Of a DNA stretch of 64,000 nt, positions 26,033-39,600 are shown in pieces; positions within the stretch are counted from its first letter, which is position 1, and every line of letters starts with the position of its first letter. The DNA is taken from assembly GCA_963573315.1 (NCBI GenBank), contig OY752143.1, forward strand, positions 2,666,001-2,730,000, in the 5' to 3' direction. The stretch comes from Entomortierella parvispora (Eukaryota; Mortierellomycota; Mortierellomycetes; Mortierellales; Mortierellaceae). The notes below the pieces were generated by a model, which worked only from the letters and a program-made list of their open reading frames with translations, ran no database searches and was not told the DNA's origin. The position numbers were made by a program, and so were the translations under genes.

Positions 26033-28632
26033 CTTCTTTTCATTCTCTTTGCATTCTGGGGTCGAGGCGGGGCGGGGCATCTGGCCTAGAAGATGTTGTC
26101 ATTTGTCACTCGAACAAACTAGCTAAACCCCAATGCCAGGATGAAGGAGGAGGGGTCACTTTAAGAGGGAGAGCTGCATGAGAAAACAGGTCATTCAAGC
26201 CTCTTGCTTCTTCCTTCGAACCTTTTTTTCTTTTGTCTTCATTTTTCCCTTTGCCACCATTTCGTTATTCTAATGACCTCCAACCGAGACTTGATTGCCT
26301 TTCCCTTTTTTTTGGGTCCCTTCTTCTAACAAGCTAACCAGGACATTAAACCCCAGGCGAGGGAGGAAGTGAGGGAAAGGGGGAGTTGATAATGGGAATC
26401 AAAGGAGAGCAAGACTCAGGAGTTGAACCGCTTACGAATCAAAAGTTTTGCGCACGCCTGAAAAAAAAAACCAGCTTGTTGTGGTCCCCCAAGTCATCCT
26501 CTGCAACAGCAACAGCAACAGCAACAACAACCAAAAACAACAATAGTAAGAATCATTAGAAAACCAGCGGTCAGTCCAACAACTTTGGACAATCCAGGAA
26601 AGGCGACCAACAACAAACAAAACAGCAGCGAGTAATGTTCTGTATCAAAGGGGGAAAGGGATCCTCACACCAGAAAAAAACTCCCGAGGAGGAGACAATC
26701 CAGGCAACCACACACACGCACACACACAGACCTTTGTCTATCTACTACTTTGGCCTCTTGCAGAACTTTGACACCCTTCATTTCGAGTAATCTAGCGGGC
26801 CTTTTGGTTGCAATTGGCTACCTTGGATATTATGCAATGCAATGCGCGGTCTTGCGTAGCCACATATCCTTGCATGGGTGGATGGGTGGGGTGCCTGGAG
26901 TTGACCTTGTTCTTGAATTTACGGGCCATGGGGGGTCGAAACCGGTCTGCGCGCACACACACACACGCGTCTTTGACCAAAGGGCTCGAACTAGAATCCA
27001 GAAGGGGTCGAGGAGAAACCTGAGGAGAGATGTCCCCACTCTACCCATCCAGAAAAGATAGACAACAAAAAAAGCGAGGGAAGGATAGAGTAATGATGAG
27101 AGCTTTTACCCCCTTCAACATTCCTTCCTCCGTGGCCAGAACACAAAGGAAAGAAAATGTCGGGCCATTGTTTTTCTTCTTCGTTTAGCAGAGCTAGATC
27201 AATAACAAGGGCCATATCACTCGTTTCCCATCTCCAACTGCACTCTTCTGAGGACAAGAGAGAGAGGAAGATAGATAGACAGACAGGCAGAGAAAGCAAG
27301 AACCAATTCTGCTCCAGAAGATCAAGCGGAGACACTGTGGAGTACAAAAAACTGGGTTGTACTGTACAGGGTGGTCCGCGTCTAAATACAGGCAGGAAAG
27401 CAGAGTAGACTAGGAGTAGGGCAGTCAAAGAGGAGAGAAATCATGGTATGACCATAAAACGAAACTAAAAAGATATGAAAACACAGTGAAGATGTCGGGA
27501 GACACCGAGTAGCTCAAGAGTTTGTTTGGGCTCAAAAGCACGCCTCGACAATCAAACGGCTGGATGTTCCTTTTGTTCTCCCCCGGATTCCAATTGACCG
27601 AGCCAGTTTATTTGTTTGCGCGTGTCATTTCGCGTGGCTAGTACCTTGGTGGTTGGGGTCGCGTGAAAAGAAACGCCGACCCGGCGAATGTACGTGAAGA
27701 CTCACCACACCAAAAATCACAAAAAAGAGATGGGAGATGAAGGGGGACAATGACACCACGCCAAAGGGCAAAGGGGGAAAAAGAGGACAAATAATAATAA
27801 TAAAAAAGGTCAGGAAAGAGAGTGAGGGGAAGGAAGGCGAAAGGAGGAGACTGGCGAGGGACAGCAAAAAAAGAGATGAACTTCCACTCTGTCCCCTTCT
27901 TCGTGTTTAACACTTCGTTCTCTCGAGGACTTTTCGGCATCTACCACCCACCTTCTCCATCCCTCCGTCATAATTTCCTCTTCACCTCTTCCTCGACAAT
28001 GCAGGTTGGCAAATAAATATCATCCTTTTTACGACTGCTTCTTTCGTGTCCCTAGAAAATGGGTCGTCCCTTGACTCCTCTTTGCATCTCTGCCATGCAG
28101 GCAAAGCCGATTGGGGGCTGGTATCTTGGCCGTTGAATACCCCGAACTGAAGAAAAGCCGTTCCCTTGCATAGGTTGAATGTAGTATTGCCATATTTCTC
28201 ATCTCCAGTCCTGTTGTTCCCTTGGTGATCACGTACATCGGGTCCATTCTTATCTCATTCAGGATGAATGTATACTGTCATCTCGAAAAAAAAACAAGGG
28301 AAGCATATACCAGGTGCGGCCTCGAGGTGTACGAGAGGGGGCGCTGTTATCGTTCAGGCACCCAACGAACACCAACGGAAGCCAGGTCAGTTACTTTCGG
28401 GCGAAATATACCTCGGCACTTGCGTGCGCGCGCCATGGGCAGAAGCACAGCATCAAGGAAAGCGGCCATCTTCGGGGATGGCGGGTGAATGCCAGTGCGC
28501 ACCGCAGTGCTTGCACAAGTGGTCTTTGATAAAGGACATGGTACACATTTTATTACAGCAATGAAGATAATGATGATAGCCAAAAAAGGCACTCTCTGGA
28601 CATTAACAGAGAAAACGCGTGGTATTTTTCGT

Positions 28633-31600
28633 TCAGCCTCCCCGGAACAGGTACATCAACTCTTGCATCTATTGTGTGAAATAAAGGTCCGAAAAGGTTG
28701 TCAGTTCCACACCAAAAGCTGAGCAAAGCAAATCGTAAATCATAGAGCATGCAGACAAGATCACTTACGCCGAGCTTGGCAAGTTTTGGGACAGCTCCCT
28801 CGCCGAGGGCACCGTCTGCAAGGGCCTGTTTCTTCTCCTGAAGGATGAGAATGCGATCCTCCACGGTTTCTGGGATGCAAAGTCGGTGAACAAACACATT
28901 CTTCGTTTGACCAATACGATGGACACGGTCAATTGCCTGGTTCTCGAGTGCAGGATTCCACCATGGGTCCATAATCACAACACTAGGGGCATGAGGAATA
29001 AAGGTCAGTACAAGTGATCCGATAAGGCAATTATGGATATGAGGTCAATCACAGAAACGTACTGGTTTGCAACAGTCATGTTCAATCCAAGAGAACCGCA
29101 CTTCAGACTGATCAGCATTAGAGGGAAACGAGGATCATTGGTCATCTTGTGAACAGCCTCGTTTCTAGCGATAGCGGACATGCTACCATCGTACTATTTC
29201 GACACGAACAGAGACATTTTTTTGGTAAATCAAGAGGTTATAAAACTTCACCAAAGGGATTTTGTAAGGCATTCCCTTCCTTACCTTCAGATACTTGATG
29301 CCCTCCTGTTGCAAAGGCTTCTCAATAAGCTGAAGGAGACTGGTAAACTGGGAAAAGACGATAATCTTCTCGTTTTTGGCAATGGCTTGACGAACGATAA
29401 CAATCATACGATCAATCTTGGAGCTGCTAATCCATTCATCCAGCACCTCCGGCACCTCAACAACCGGTAATTTCCCTTCGCCCAAACTATCTTCAGAATC
29501 CACAGCCTTTCCTTTGCCTTTTGGATCCAAATCCTCTTCAGATGGAGCAGGGTTGAAGCGCTGATTGAAGTCGGCAACCGGAATCAAGTCCTCCACACGA
29601 GTGGGGCGTCTGCACTCTGGACACTTGCCGCCTTCTTCCTCATGCTGTTGAAGGTACGCTATGTTCAAAAGATAGAGTGTTGAATTTGGTCACAAAAAAG
29701 TCATGTCATTGTCGATGTTACCAATCCAAAGCAAAACAAACAACACCATACCTGTGATGCAAGCACGGCAGTAGATGTGTCCACAACTGCTCAAAATGAC
29801 ACTCTCTTCGCCAACATCCATGCAAATAGGACATTCCACCGCGTCCATGCCTCGCTCCAACAACCGGCGACGTACATCTTCCAATAGATTATCCAAGAGT
29901 GCATCAATATGACCCTTCTGGTCTTCTGGTGCGTGCATGTCGGTGGCCTTTTCAAAGTCCTTGATCAGATGAGGGTGGCAGCATGCTTGGCGCAAACGGA
30001 GAAGAAGTACCAGGATCTATATATCCAAATTAACGGCTAGTTAGTACAATGCAGGCTTTGGGCGAGGGGGGGGGGGGTCAAGAAGCAGGATAGAAATGTC
30101 TTACGTTGGAATAGTTCTTCATGACGGTACCGGCTCTCACGTACGCATTGAACCGATCTCGCGTTCGAGTCTCTAAAGCCTCATAGAATGCACGTTCGTC
30201 CACGGAGAAAGGAGTTTCCACTCTTTCAACATTCCTGTCAGGAAGCTGCAGGATGGGTTTTCCATCAACCAAGCTCGTCTTGGTTCTACGTAAACAGATG
30301 GCCTTCAGCAGAGCCTGTACTCTCTGCATGGCGACGCCATATCCTTTGGTCTTCTTCATTGGTGTCGAAATCTTATCCCGGAATTCATCCCAATCACAGT
30401 ATGGCTTAATATGGAGGAACCGAATCAAAGAAAACAATTCTTCGATATTGTTTTGGATCGGAGTGCCTACACAAACACACATACAAAAGACATCTTGTTA
30501 ACAAAAGGACTGTTGTACTGTTATGTCAGAATCGGTAATTGTTCCATATACCTGTAAGGCACCAGCGATAGGTTGCTGCAATTCGAGCACATGCTCTCGA
30601 GGATTTCGTCATCTTGTTTTTGATCGTATGGGCCTCATCAACGACTACTCTATGGAAATGGGCCTTGAAAAGTACACCAATGGGTCTATTTTTCGAAGAA
30701 TTCTTTTCTTCCTTGTGGCCTGCCTCGTTTGAAAGCGTAGTGGCGGTAGTGATAACAACTATTTTTTATCATTAAATGTAAAGCAAAGGTACTCTGTTAG
30801 ATTGAGGGAAAAAAGTCTCGAATTCACCAAGCAGGAGTCAGTCGCTATACCATCATATCGCCTCAAAAGCTCCGGATCCGTAAACCTGTTTGCGCCGTGA
30901 TAGACATGGACCTTGAGCAAATTTGGTTGAGTCTTGGAGTTGAGTTCTTCCTCCCATTGGTACACTAGGGCTACTGGGGCCACTATCAGAGTCGCCTTCG
31001 TCTTGACAAGCTTGTCTTCGGGTGGCGGCTCGAACCATGTTGTGCGACTGTCCCAAATAACCGGGTCATCTATGGGGCCAAGGGGTCGAGACACGATGAG
31101 AGCCATCGTCTGAACGGTCTTACCCAAGCCCTACGAGTATTTAAAGTGCATAGTTAATATTGGCGTAGGTTCGATAGTTTCACAATACCTCATAGGTCAA
31201 CGAGACGAATAACATACCATGTCGTCCGCTAAAATGCCTCCTCGATTCGTGCCCTCCTCCATCTTTTGCAACCAAGTCAGGCCGATCTTTTGATGCTCCA
31301 AGAGAGCAATATGTGAGGCCATGCCATCTGGGGTACCAGTCCGATCCTTGGGAGCTATCTCTTCTTCTGAAGCCTGAATGTTGGCAAGAAGTTCCCTCAG
31401 TTCCTTTTCCGATTCTTGCTGGGTTAAGTTGCGCGTTTGTCCTAACGAATGTGAGTTGTACGAGGAACCATACGAGGAACTGTACGATGGGCGGGACCAA
31501 GAATCCATTTGTTGAGCACGCCACCGATCATACGTCTCGTAGTTCAATGCATCCAAGTCATCCTCGTCAGAATACCCGTAGTCAAACTCATCATACTCGT

Positions 31601-32945
31601 CATAGGTCCAATTTCCAGAAGTACTAGAGTTAAATGTTTGAGTGAGAGAGTTCACCAAACCCCAGGTAGTGCCCTCCAAGACCTCCCCGTCGTCATCCGA
31701 GTCGATTTCGTGAACCTGCTTGGTGAGATCAATAACAGGACGGGTGAGATCGATCGCACGGGCATTTGATCCTGAAGCTCGCAGCAGTGCAGCTGCCTGA
31801 GCCTGTCTGAGGGCAGCTTGAACTCGATCAGCTAAATCAAGGAGTTCGAAGTTAGTATAAACAAAAAGAGAAAAGATAATCAACGAGAAGGTAAAGTGCT
31901 GGCAAAGCAGGAGTTCCGCCTTACCTGCATTGGCGCTGTTCAAAATGTTGGTGGCTGCCGCCTGAGTCGCAGTCGGCGTGCCGCCCAGTGTATTTCCAAG
32001 CATGGGCAAAGCTCCAGGCATACTGGAGCTAAGGGGTTGTCCCGGTTTCATCATCTGGCTGAGTGCGGTCGCAGGCGCATGTGGTATCGAAGAAGATCCT
32101 AAAGTCGCTCGCTGATCGAAAATGGAGAACACTGGTTGTGCTTGGCTGCTGCTGTTATGAGGTCCGCTAGCTTTCTTCGGTGAGGTGGCCAGGCTGTAAC
32201 TGCTGGCGTCAGACTCTGCAAAGAGTCGGGCCATCTCCTCGTCCTCCTCTTCCTGTTTGGCTCGATCAAGTTTAGACTGTACAAGAAGCTTTCCAGGGTT
32301 CGATCCCGGGCCTGATGCCGATCCTGAAATACCGTTATTCTTATTGAAGGACTGGATCTCCTCCTCCTGCATCATTCTCGCAAAGGCTTCGTCCTCTTCC
32401 TCTCGTTTCCGCTTCATCTCGGCCCAACGCTGTTCCATCTCACTCTGTTGCTTCAAGAGAGCATCCACATCAAGCTCCTCTTCATGCCCGGCATTCCTCA
32501 AAGCCTCTTGGACGCTCTCAGCATCCTTGATATTTCCATCAGATCCCGCTGCGGAGCTGGAGGTCTCTCCAGAGTATCCATCAAAAGTGGCAACCCCCGA
32601 GTTTGGTGGTGTGGACGACGATTCCTGGAGCTTCATTCGCTTTGTGCCGAGCTCTACGTCAAGAGGGGAAGGAGAGCGGGTGTACCCGGGACTGCTGATG
32701 TGTGGGAGATGAGCAGACTCTGGAGTGATGGAACCTCCACTTGTCTCCTTCTTGAGTTCATTGTCGCTGTGGTCTTCGTCGTCCTCAATTCCAAGAGCTT
32801 TGGCTATCTGAAGTTCGATAAGCTGGATTTCCTCACGCAAGGCTTCCTTGCGCTTGGCTGTGTTGACCGCCGAGTTGGACAAGAGCTGTTGCCGGCAAAC
32901 GTTCAGCCTGGCCTTCATGCCCTCGATGTCTGCCGTGGACGACAT
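28633..32945 (-). CDS. ULS1: ULS1-type SNF2-family DNA translocase with internal RING finger
   Basis: The ten exons in transcript order are 32945-31925, 31831-31218, 31130-30851, 30758-30552, 30466-30105, 30016-29752, 29658-29285, 29193-29063, 28982-28769 and 28668-28633, 3504 nt (1167 aa). The N-terminal third is acidic and disordered, and has SUMO-interaction-like VIDLT (373-377) followed by an acidic run. The SNF2 ATPase has GLGKT (546-550), DEAH (679-682) and LTGTPIQN. A C3HC4 RING finger (Cys890, Cys893, Cys906, His908, Cys911, Cys914 and CPEC) sits between the two helicase halves. The C-terminal half has IVFSQFTSLL, DPWWNPALENQ and the arginine-finger motif DRVHRIGQ. The last exon encodes only MQELMYLFRGG, the usual end of this subfamily. 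No HIRAN domain was seen, which favours ULS1/Rrp1/Rrp2 over Rad5/HLTF. Expected role: nuclear SUMO-targeted ubiquitin ligase and Rad51 or Top2 remodeller. An upstream in-frame Met at 33017 is possible but precedes Pro/Ser leader-like sequence. Confidence 0.92.
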
Positions 32946-33116
32946 GTGTGAGAATGTGGATGGTGATAAAGGCAAAGTTGAGAATGAAGGAGTGAAGGGG
33001 GCAGGGGAAAATCTCATTTGACGGACAGGTTTTTTTTTATTTTCTTACAAAAATCAAATCACGTGCAAGACAGATATGGTGGCAAACTGGCAAGTGGCAA
33101 CGAGTCATGGCACAGA

Positions 33117-36100
33117 CTAGAGCAACTTTACAATCTCGCCTAGAAGAAGACAGGAAGAGAGAGTAAGCAACAGATTCGCCATATCCAGAAGGCATCTTCC
33201 AGAACACACTTTTCAGAGCACTTACTAGCAACACCTGAGGTGGCAATCTTTTCTGATGACGCCCTGGAAAGGACAGCCGACTGAAGCATCTCCTTGACTC
33301 CAAAGATGGCCGCTGATTCCCTGGCGCTCTCGTGGCCAAAAATCAGGTTGCCCAATGCTACCAGCAACCTGTACTGAACCTGCTGATCCCGCTCCTTCTC
33401 CAGAATCTTTGTTAGAACTCCTACGTACTGGATAGCGAGGGCATCATCGTCGTGTCGCTTGAGCAGCAAGGTCGAGAAGCTCATGTACACTGTCGCAACG
33501 GCGAGCTTCAAGTTCTTGTTGGTACTTTGCCACACGGCATTATCTTCCATGACTTCCAGCGTTCCTTCAAGGTCTTGAATGGCAACCACCTTTCCAAGCT
33601 CTGTTTCGCAGAAGTTGACAACAAGACGTGCCACGAGCATCAGGCTCGTTTCATGGGTTCGTGTTGCAGCCAAGAGAGTCTTGAGAAGATCGGGAGTCTC
33701 AGCTGGGCTCTGCGAGTACAACGCCAAAAGGCGGAGCAAGTCTAGTGCGGGGAATCGGTTGGCCTCGGGCCAGCTGTTGAAGATCTTTAGCAACAATGAG
33801 ACGAATTGTGGCTGGGGCACAGGTTGGTTTGGAGGCGACGACAGGAATTTGATGAGAGAGTCCAGCTGAATGAGTTCGTTGGCATCCAGCGCTACTCCAG
33901 AGGCAGCAAGCTCCGTGTTTAACTGAAGGATCTTTTTATGAATGGCAGGCAAATTCGCGTCTCTGAAAGGGACGTTTGTCAGCTAGAAGGAGCAACGAAA
34001 AAGTCTTGTAAATAAACTCATTTAACGAGTGGTGACATATATGGTCTGTTCTCCATTCACGAACCTGGGGTACAATCCTCTTGACAACCGGGGGTGCTTG
34101 TGACTTGGGAGCCTCATTTCCCCAAGGGTTATACTGTGAGCGCGAAAACATGTTAGTTTTGCTATAGTCAATACATGGAAACATGTCTGAAAGGTCATAA
34201 CATCGGCATTACCGAACCCATTGATGCCCCACTAGACGTCGACTGACCAGGAGTGTAGCGAGATCCACCTGTGAGTGTGAAAACAGATCTCTGTCAGTTT
34301 GCTTTCATATGTACGGGATTTGGTGCTTCGATCGCCTCTTTACCTGTAAAAGGATCACCGGCAGAGGCAACCTCTCCTTGAGAAACTGCACGTGCATTTT
34401 TTGTGATAAAGTCTGCGACTTGGTCCAGGTACCCTTGAGGAAGTTCGTATTGGTCCAGGAACTTTTGGGCGGCAGTGTAGGGGTTCTCGGTGACATTGAA
34501 GGGCAGTTTCAACGCTGGAACACCCTCGCCTACATCAATGTCGAAGACATGGTCGTATTCAATGCCATTATAAAGCTGCTTCCTGTTTTGACCGACTGCA
34601 TCCACAACTTCTCCGATCTTAGACCAAGCTTGTTCGGCATTCGACCACTAATAAAATAGTAACAGGGTGAGGATTCAATGTAGTTCAAGTATTTGGAGCA
34701 TGAATCAGCATCCCAGACCAGTGAAGCATACCATATGCGCCTCCACGACATTGCCAACGCGAACCATCTTTACATCCTGATCCTTTCTACCTGGCTGTTC
34801 CAAAGCCTCAGGTCCAGGGAGATCGTCCTTTTTGATATCTCCTACTTGGTTTCTATTGGCGGCTAATGATTAGCATTAAAGAAAAAAAAACAATTCATGG
34901 AGCTTGAATCACTTACGATGGGATAGAGGCTGCGGCGTTTTCTTCGTCATAGGCCTTCAGCGTTGCAGCATCGGCAACACGCTCTGCAGTTCTAGTAAAG
35001 ATGCGAACAAAGCCATCCGAGCCACCACTGACAATATCACCATTGGGAAGCGTGGCAACACACCAAACGGACACGCAAGGGTGGATGATTGTCTGTTTGC
35101 ACTCTCCATCTATATAACATAGCTGTTAGTGAATTGCAAGTGACCTCAGGAAACGGAAGTCGGATATATCAATCACATACTCTGCCACACGCGCACAGTG
35201 CGATCTTCGCCGCTTGAAAAGATTTCTCCAGTAGGAAGGGTCGCCAGAGAGTACACGAATGACGTATGTCCATCCAGGGCCTGGAGAGGGTCTCCATTGT
35301 TGGACCAGACGATGACTGCGCCGTCATTCCCACAGGACACGAATCCAACGCCAGGCAAAAGGGCCAAAGATCTGACACAGTCTTCATGCCCGGTAACCGT
35401 CTTGATCTTTTTGCCATTCTTCCACATTCCTATAGTTTTGTCCGCGGAGGCTATCAGGTCAAAAAAAGGGTGCGTCAGTTTCAAGAGTCTAGGACGGTCG
35501 GCAAGCCTGCTCTATAGTAAATACCTGTAACAATCACTTCGTGCTCGAGTTCAAGAACACCCCAGATGGCTTGAGTATGTCCCTCAAGAGTATAGACGCA
35601 CTGCCAGTTCCTCCAAATCTTTGCCGTTCTATTCCATATGAAAGAGCTTGTTAAATCCAGTTCCCAGTATGTAAGTACAGGCCAAGCACATCTCGAGCTC
35701 TCCCTTACTTGTCCCAAGATCCCGAGACGATATGACCATCAGTATCTGCATACAACGAGCAAACATTGTCCGAGTGACCAGTCAGGGTGTAAACGGGCTG
35801 GCTCGCATCCTCAGGGTCCCAGACATTGATCTTTTTGTCGCTTCCTCCTGTTACAATAAGGCCTATGGGGGATATGCATAAGAGTGGTAAGTTTCAGAAG
35901 AATCAGAATCAAATTCATTGACAACGAGTCAGAAACACAGACCATGGGGGTTTACGTCCGAGGCGCCGATGAATGCGACCGAGTTGACATAGTTGCTATG
36001 GCCAAGAAAGATGCGCTCCTCGGAGAATGTGTTGGAGGACTGTCTCTTCCAGGTCCTGGCAGTCTTATCGCGCGAGACGGAAACGACAGTCGAGTCTGTT

Positions 36101-36313
36101 GGGGCAATCACCGCTTTGACCTATGAGTGAGACATGCAGAAAGGGCGAGGCCCATGTGAGCGAGCCAGTCAACATGGCAGATTGAGGCACGAGCACGAGC
36201 ACGAGCACGAGCATGGGCAGCGTGAGAAGTGGGTCGCTTACATCGCCCTGGTGTCCAGTGAGAATGGCTGAGAGTTGCCAGGTGGCGGTGGAGGGGGCAG
36301 CAGAGGAGGCCAT
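33117..36313 (-). CDS. DOA1: Doa1/Ufd3/PLAA: WD40, PFU and PUL domains (ubiquitin and Cdc48 cofactor)
   Basis: The twelve exons in transcript order are 36313-36242, 36120-35943, 35862-35709, 35628-35525, 35450-35181, 35109-34917, 34852-34732, 34647-34344, 34268-34213, 34133-34065, 33982-33226 and 33139-33117, 2301 nt (766 aa). Residues 1 to about 300 form WD40 repeats (GHQGD, SRDKTARTW, GGSDKKINVWD, GSWDKTAKIW, SADKTIGMW, GNDGAVIVW, GEDRTVRVW, GSDGFVRIF). Residues about 360-460 match the PFU ubiquitin-binding domain (GIEYDHVFDIDVG, LKLPFN, ENPYTAAQKFL). The C-terminal 260 residues are helical and match the PUL domain that binds Cdc48/p97. It helps control free ubiquitin and ubiquitin-dependent degradation. 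The last exon codes for only seven residues and the stop. The start lies 306 bp from the divergent phosphofructokinase start. Confidence 0.95.
36187..36213. repeat. GAGCAC hexamer repeat in DOA1 intron 1
   Basis: About four GAGCAC units in the 121-nt first intron (36121-36241) of the Doa1 gene. Confidence 0.85.
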
Positions 36314-36619
36314 TGGAGATATGATGGTTCTAGTCTGTAAGGGTGCTGTTCCTGGTCGTTTGATGGAGGGCGGTTTGTTGAGTTGATGACAGGGAAGAGA
36401 TGCAGGAAAAATAAGAGAAAGGACAGGAAGTGCTTCTTCCAAGAGAGCTGTGGGGCAACGCGTCCCTCTTCTGGACCAGAAGTGAAGAGGCAACAAGGCA
36501 GTCACATATCGTCCTTCAGGTGGGATAAAAAACCAGGGTTTTTTTCTCTCTCTATCTCTCTCTATCTCTCTCGTCTCACTTTCTACAACACTCATTCTTC
36601 ATTCAACTTTCCTTCCACC
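36314..36619. promoter_or_regulatory. divergent promoter between DOA1 and phosphofructokinase
   Basis: The 306 bp between the two start codons must serve both genes. The 36540-36615 part is CT-rich on the + strand, just before the phosphofructokinase start; a poly-T run precedes it. No TATA box is evident. Confidence 0.55.
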
Positions 36620-39600
36620 ATGCAGGATCAGCAGAACGCCATTGCGCTCGATCACATTTCCAACCTGATCCTCACCGCTCCCACCAAGGAGTCCTATCAT
36701 GCCACAGTCACCTGGTTCGAGCACCTTGGGTTTAAGCCGATCATGACCGAGTCATCCGCAGAGACGACCGCGACGTGGCTACAGCTCTTTTCTACCTCGG
36801 CCTCGATCCACGACGTGTCTCTCAAGATCGTCCTCTCGGCTTCAGCCCACCGAAAGCTTGCCAACTCCAGCAAGATGGACTGGCGGAGCCTGCCTGCTAT
36901 CGCCACGATCACAACCAACACTCTCAAGGTAACGACGACGAGAACGCGGCAATCAGCAAACTTTCTTTTTTTTTATGGTCTGCTCTTTTTGCTGGACTGC
37001 CCTCTTTTTCTCTTATCTCTTGATCTGTCCGCTGGTGTTGTTTTCCCACAGAAAGGATAGCCAAGGGCTCTGTTTTGTATGGGCAAAGTGCGTGACGACC
37101 ATGATAATGATGACCGTTGTGTTGATAATGAAACACCCGTGGATCCGACACAAACACAGAGAGACCACTCTGGAACAAACACGCATTGTAATTTTTGAGA
37201 CTGACAAACACATCGACGGCTGCCCTTCTTTAGGCCATCGAGACCCTTTTCGCTAGCCTTCCTTGGGCTTACCAGAAATACAACGTCCCTTCAAAAACAC
37301 CGGGTGCCTCGAGTGAGTTCTCAGCCATCTACACCCATGATCCATTGAACAACCTTTTGGTCTTTACCGATAAGCCAAATCCCTTTGAGTCTAGCCGGAA
37401 GACCACCGAGGTCCATCTTGAGGAAAAGCCAGTTACCCATGCAGTCGACAATTCACAGAACCAAGACAATGGAGGCAGACGTCGCAAGATTGCAATCTTG
37501 ACCTCGGGTGGAGATGCACCCGGCATGAACGCTGCCGTGCGTGGAGTCGTGAGGGCTGCAATCATTCGCGGATGTGATGCGTATGCCGTTCATGAGGGAT
37601 ATCAAGGTACTTACCTCGCTCGGTTGCTCATCAAGTGCCATCAAGCAAGAAAGCTCAGACCGACAAACTTACTGACTTTTCTGCTGACTGTGTCTAGGTC
37701 TTGTGGACGGTGGTGATATGATCAAGAAGATGGGCTGGGACGACGTTCAAGGGTACCTGAGCACCGGTGGTACTGTGATTGGTACAGCTCGCTGCAAAGC
37801 ATTCAGAGAACGACCTGGCCGACTCCAAGCTGCTAGAAACATGGTGAAGGAGGGCATCGACGCATTGATTGTTTGTGGAGGAGATGGATCGCTGACTGGT
37901 GCTGATCTGTTCCGATCCGAGTGGCCCAGTCTGCTGGAAGAGCTTGTGGGTACCGGAGAACTGACAAGGGAGGAGGCCGACAACTTCAGCCACTTGAACA
38001 TTGTCGGTCTTGTTGGATCAATCGATAACGACATGTCCTCGACTGACATCACCATCGGGGCTGTTACCTGCTTGCATCGTATTTGCGAGAGCATTGATTC
38101 AATCTCCAGTACCGCTTCGAGTCACTCTCGCGCGTTTGTTGTCGAGGTTATGGGGCGCCACTGCGGATGGTTGGCTCTTATGGCAGGTATTGCTACAGGT
38201 GCCGATTTTATCTTTATCCCCGAGCGTCCCCCCTCAGGCGAGGACTGGCAAGATAGCATGTGTGCGGAGATTAAGAGACACCGTGACCTGGGCAAGCGCA
38301 AGACGATCGTCATTGTGTGCGAGGGAGCCATTGACAGCAATTTGAAGCCAATTACCTCCAAGGACATGATGGATCTCTTGACAGATCGTTTGCACCTGGA
38401 TACTCGAATGACCATCCTTGGACATGTTCAGCGTGGAGGAAAGCCCTGTGTCTTTGATCGAAACTTGGCAACGATGCAAGGAGTCGAGGCTGTGGAGGCC
38501 GTTCTGGACAGCAGACCAGACATTCCCAGTCCTTTGATCGGTATGAACGAGAACAAGATTACCAGGACGGACTTAATGAAGGCTGTCGCTCTTGTAAGTT
38601 GTATTTACATTCAAAAAGCGTTGTTGTGAGGTAACGCGCGTGTGTGTGTTTTTTTTTGTTCTAACTGAAGCATCTCATTGGCAACATTAGACTGGGGAGG
38701 TTGCCAAGGCCATTGCCCGCAAGGACTTTATTGGTGCTATGGACCTCCGTGATCCCGCCTTCAACCAGCAATACGAGCAGTTCATGGCAACAACGCTTGC
38801 TAATTCCAACGGCGAAGAGAAGAAAGGTTCTTTGCGCATTGGTATCATCAATGTCGGCGCTCCGGCTGGAGGCATGAATGCAGCCGTGCGGGCTGCTGTT
38901 CGCTATGCCCGCAACAGAGGCCACACTCCTTTTGGTATCCAGAACGGTTTCCCAGGATTGATCGCCGGTCAGATCAAGGAGATGAAGTGGATGGATGTTG
39001 ACGGCTGGATTGCTCACGGAGGAAGTGAGCTGGGGACCAATCGCGACCAACCCTCTCTTGACCTCGGTATGGTCTCTTATCAGCTCCAAAAGTTCAACAT
39101 TCAGAGCTTGCTCTTGATCGGTGGTTTCGAGGCATATACCGCTTGCTTGGAGATGTACAATGCCCGAAACGTATACCCAGCTTTCTGTATGCCTATGGTT
39201 CACATCCCTGCCACAATCAGTAACAACGTCCCTGGCACGGAATACAGCTTGGGATGTGACACCAGTCTGAACGCCATCATGGAATCTTGCGATGCCATCA
39301 AGCAGAGTGCCACCGCTAGCCGAAAGCGCGTCTTTGTGGTTGAGGTTCACGGTGGAAAGTCTGGATTCTTGGCCGTGATGTCTGGACTGGCTGTGGGCGC
39401 CACCTCTGTGTATATTCCTGAGGAAGGCATCAATCTTGCTCGTCTTCAGAAGGATGTTCACCACCTTTGCCAGCGGTACGCTGAGGACGCCGAAGGAAAG
39501 TCTCAGGGTCGTGTCATTATCCGCTCCGAGGCAGCTTCAAAGACGTACACGACCGATATTGTGTCTGCAATTATCAAGGAAGAGGGTCACCAGCAATTTG

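Larger units (their letters stand above)
22880..28632. other. 5.7 kb gene-free, microsatellite-dense region
   Basis: No open frame on either strand has domain content or convincing composition; the long ones are translations of simple repeats. From about 22930 to 25330 the + strand is mostly purine-rich (GA, GAAA, AGGG); from about 25680 to 26040 it becomes GT- and CTGT-rich; 26200-28600 is mixed. Microsatellites are listed separately. Upstream of 22879 the sequence should contain the promoter and leader of the 1445-aa gene, and near 28632 the 3' end of the ULS1-type gene. What the middle does is not visible; a non-coding RNA or a large regulatory region cannot be excluded. Confidence 0.6.

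Noticed and set aside
32290-32315. tRNA-like B-box (GGTTCGATCCC) with flanking complementarity
   Set aside because: It lies inside the first coding exon of the ULS1-type gene, and no A-box, anticodon arm or acceptor stem can be formed around it.
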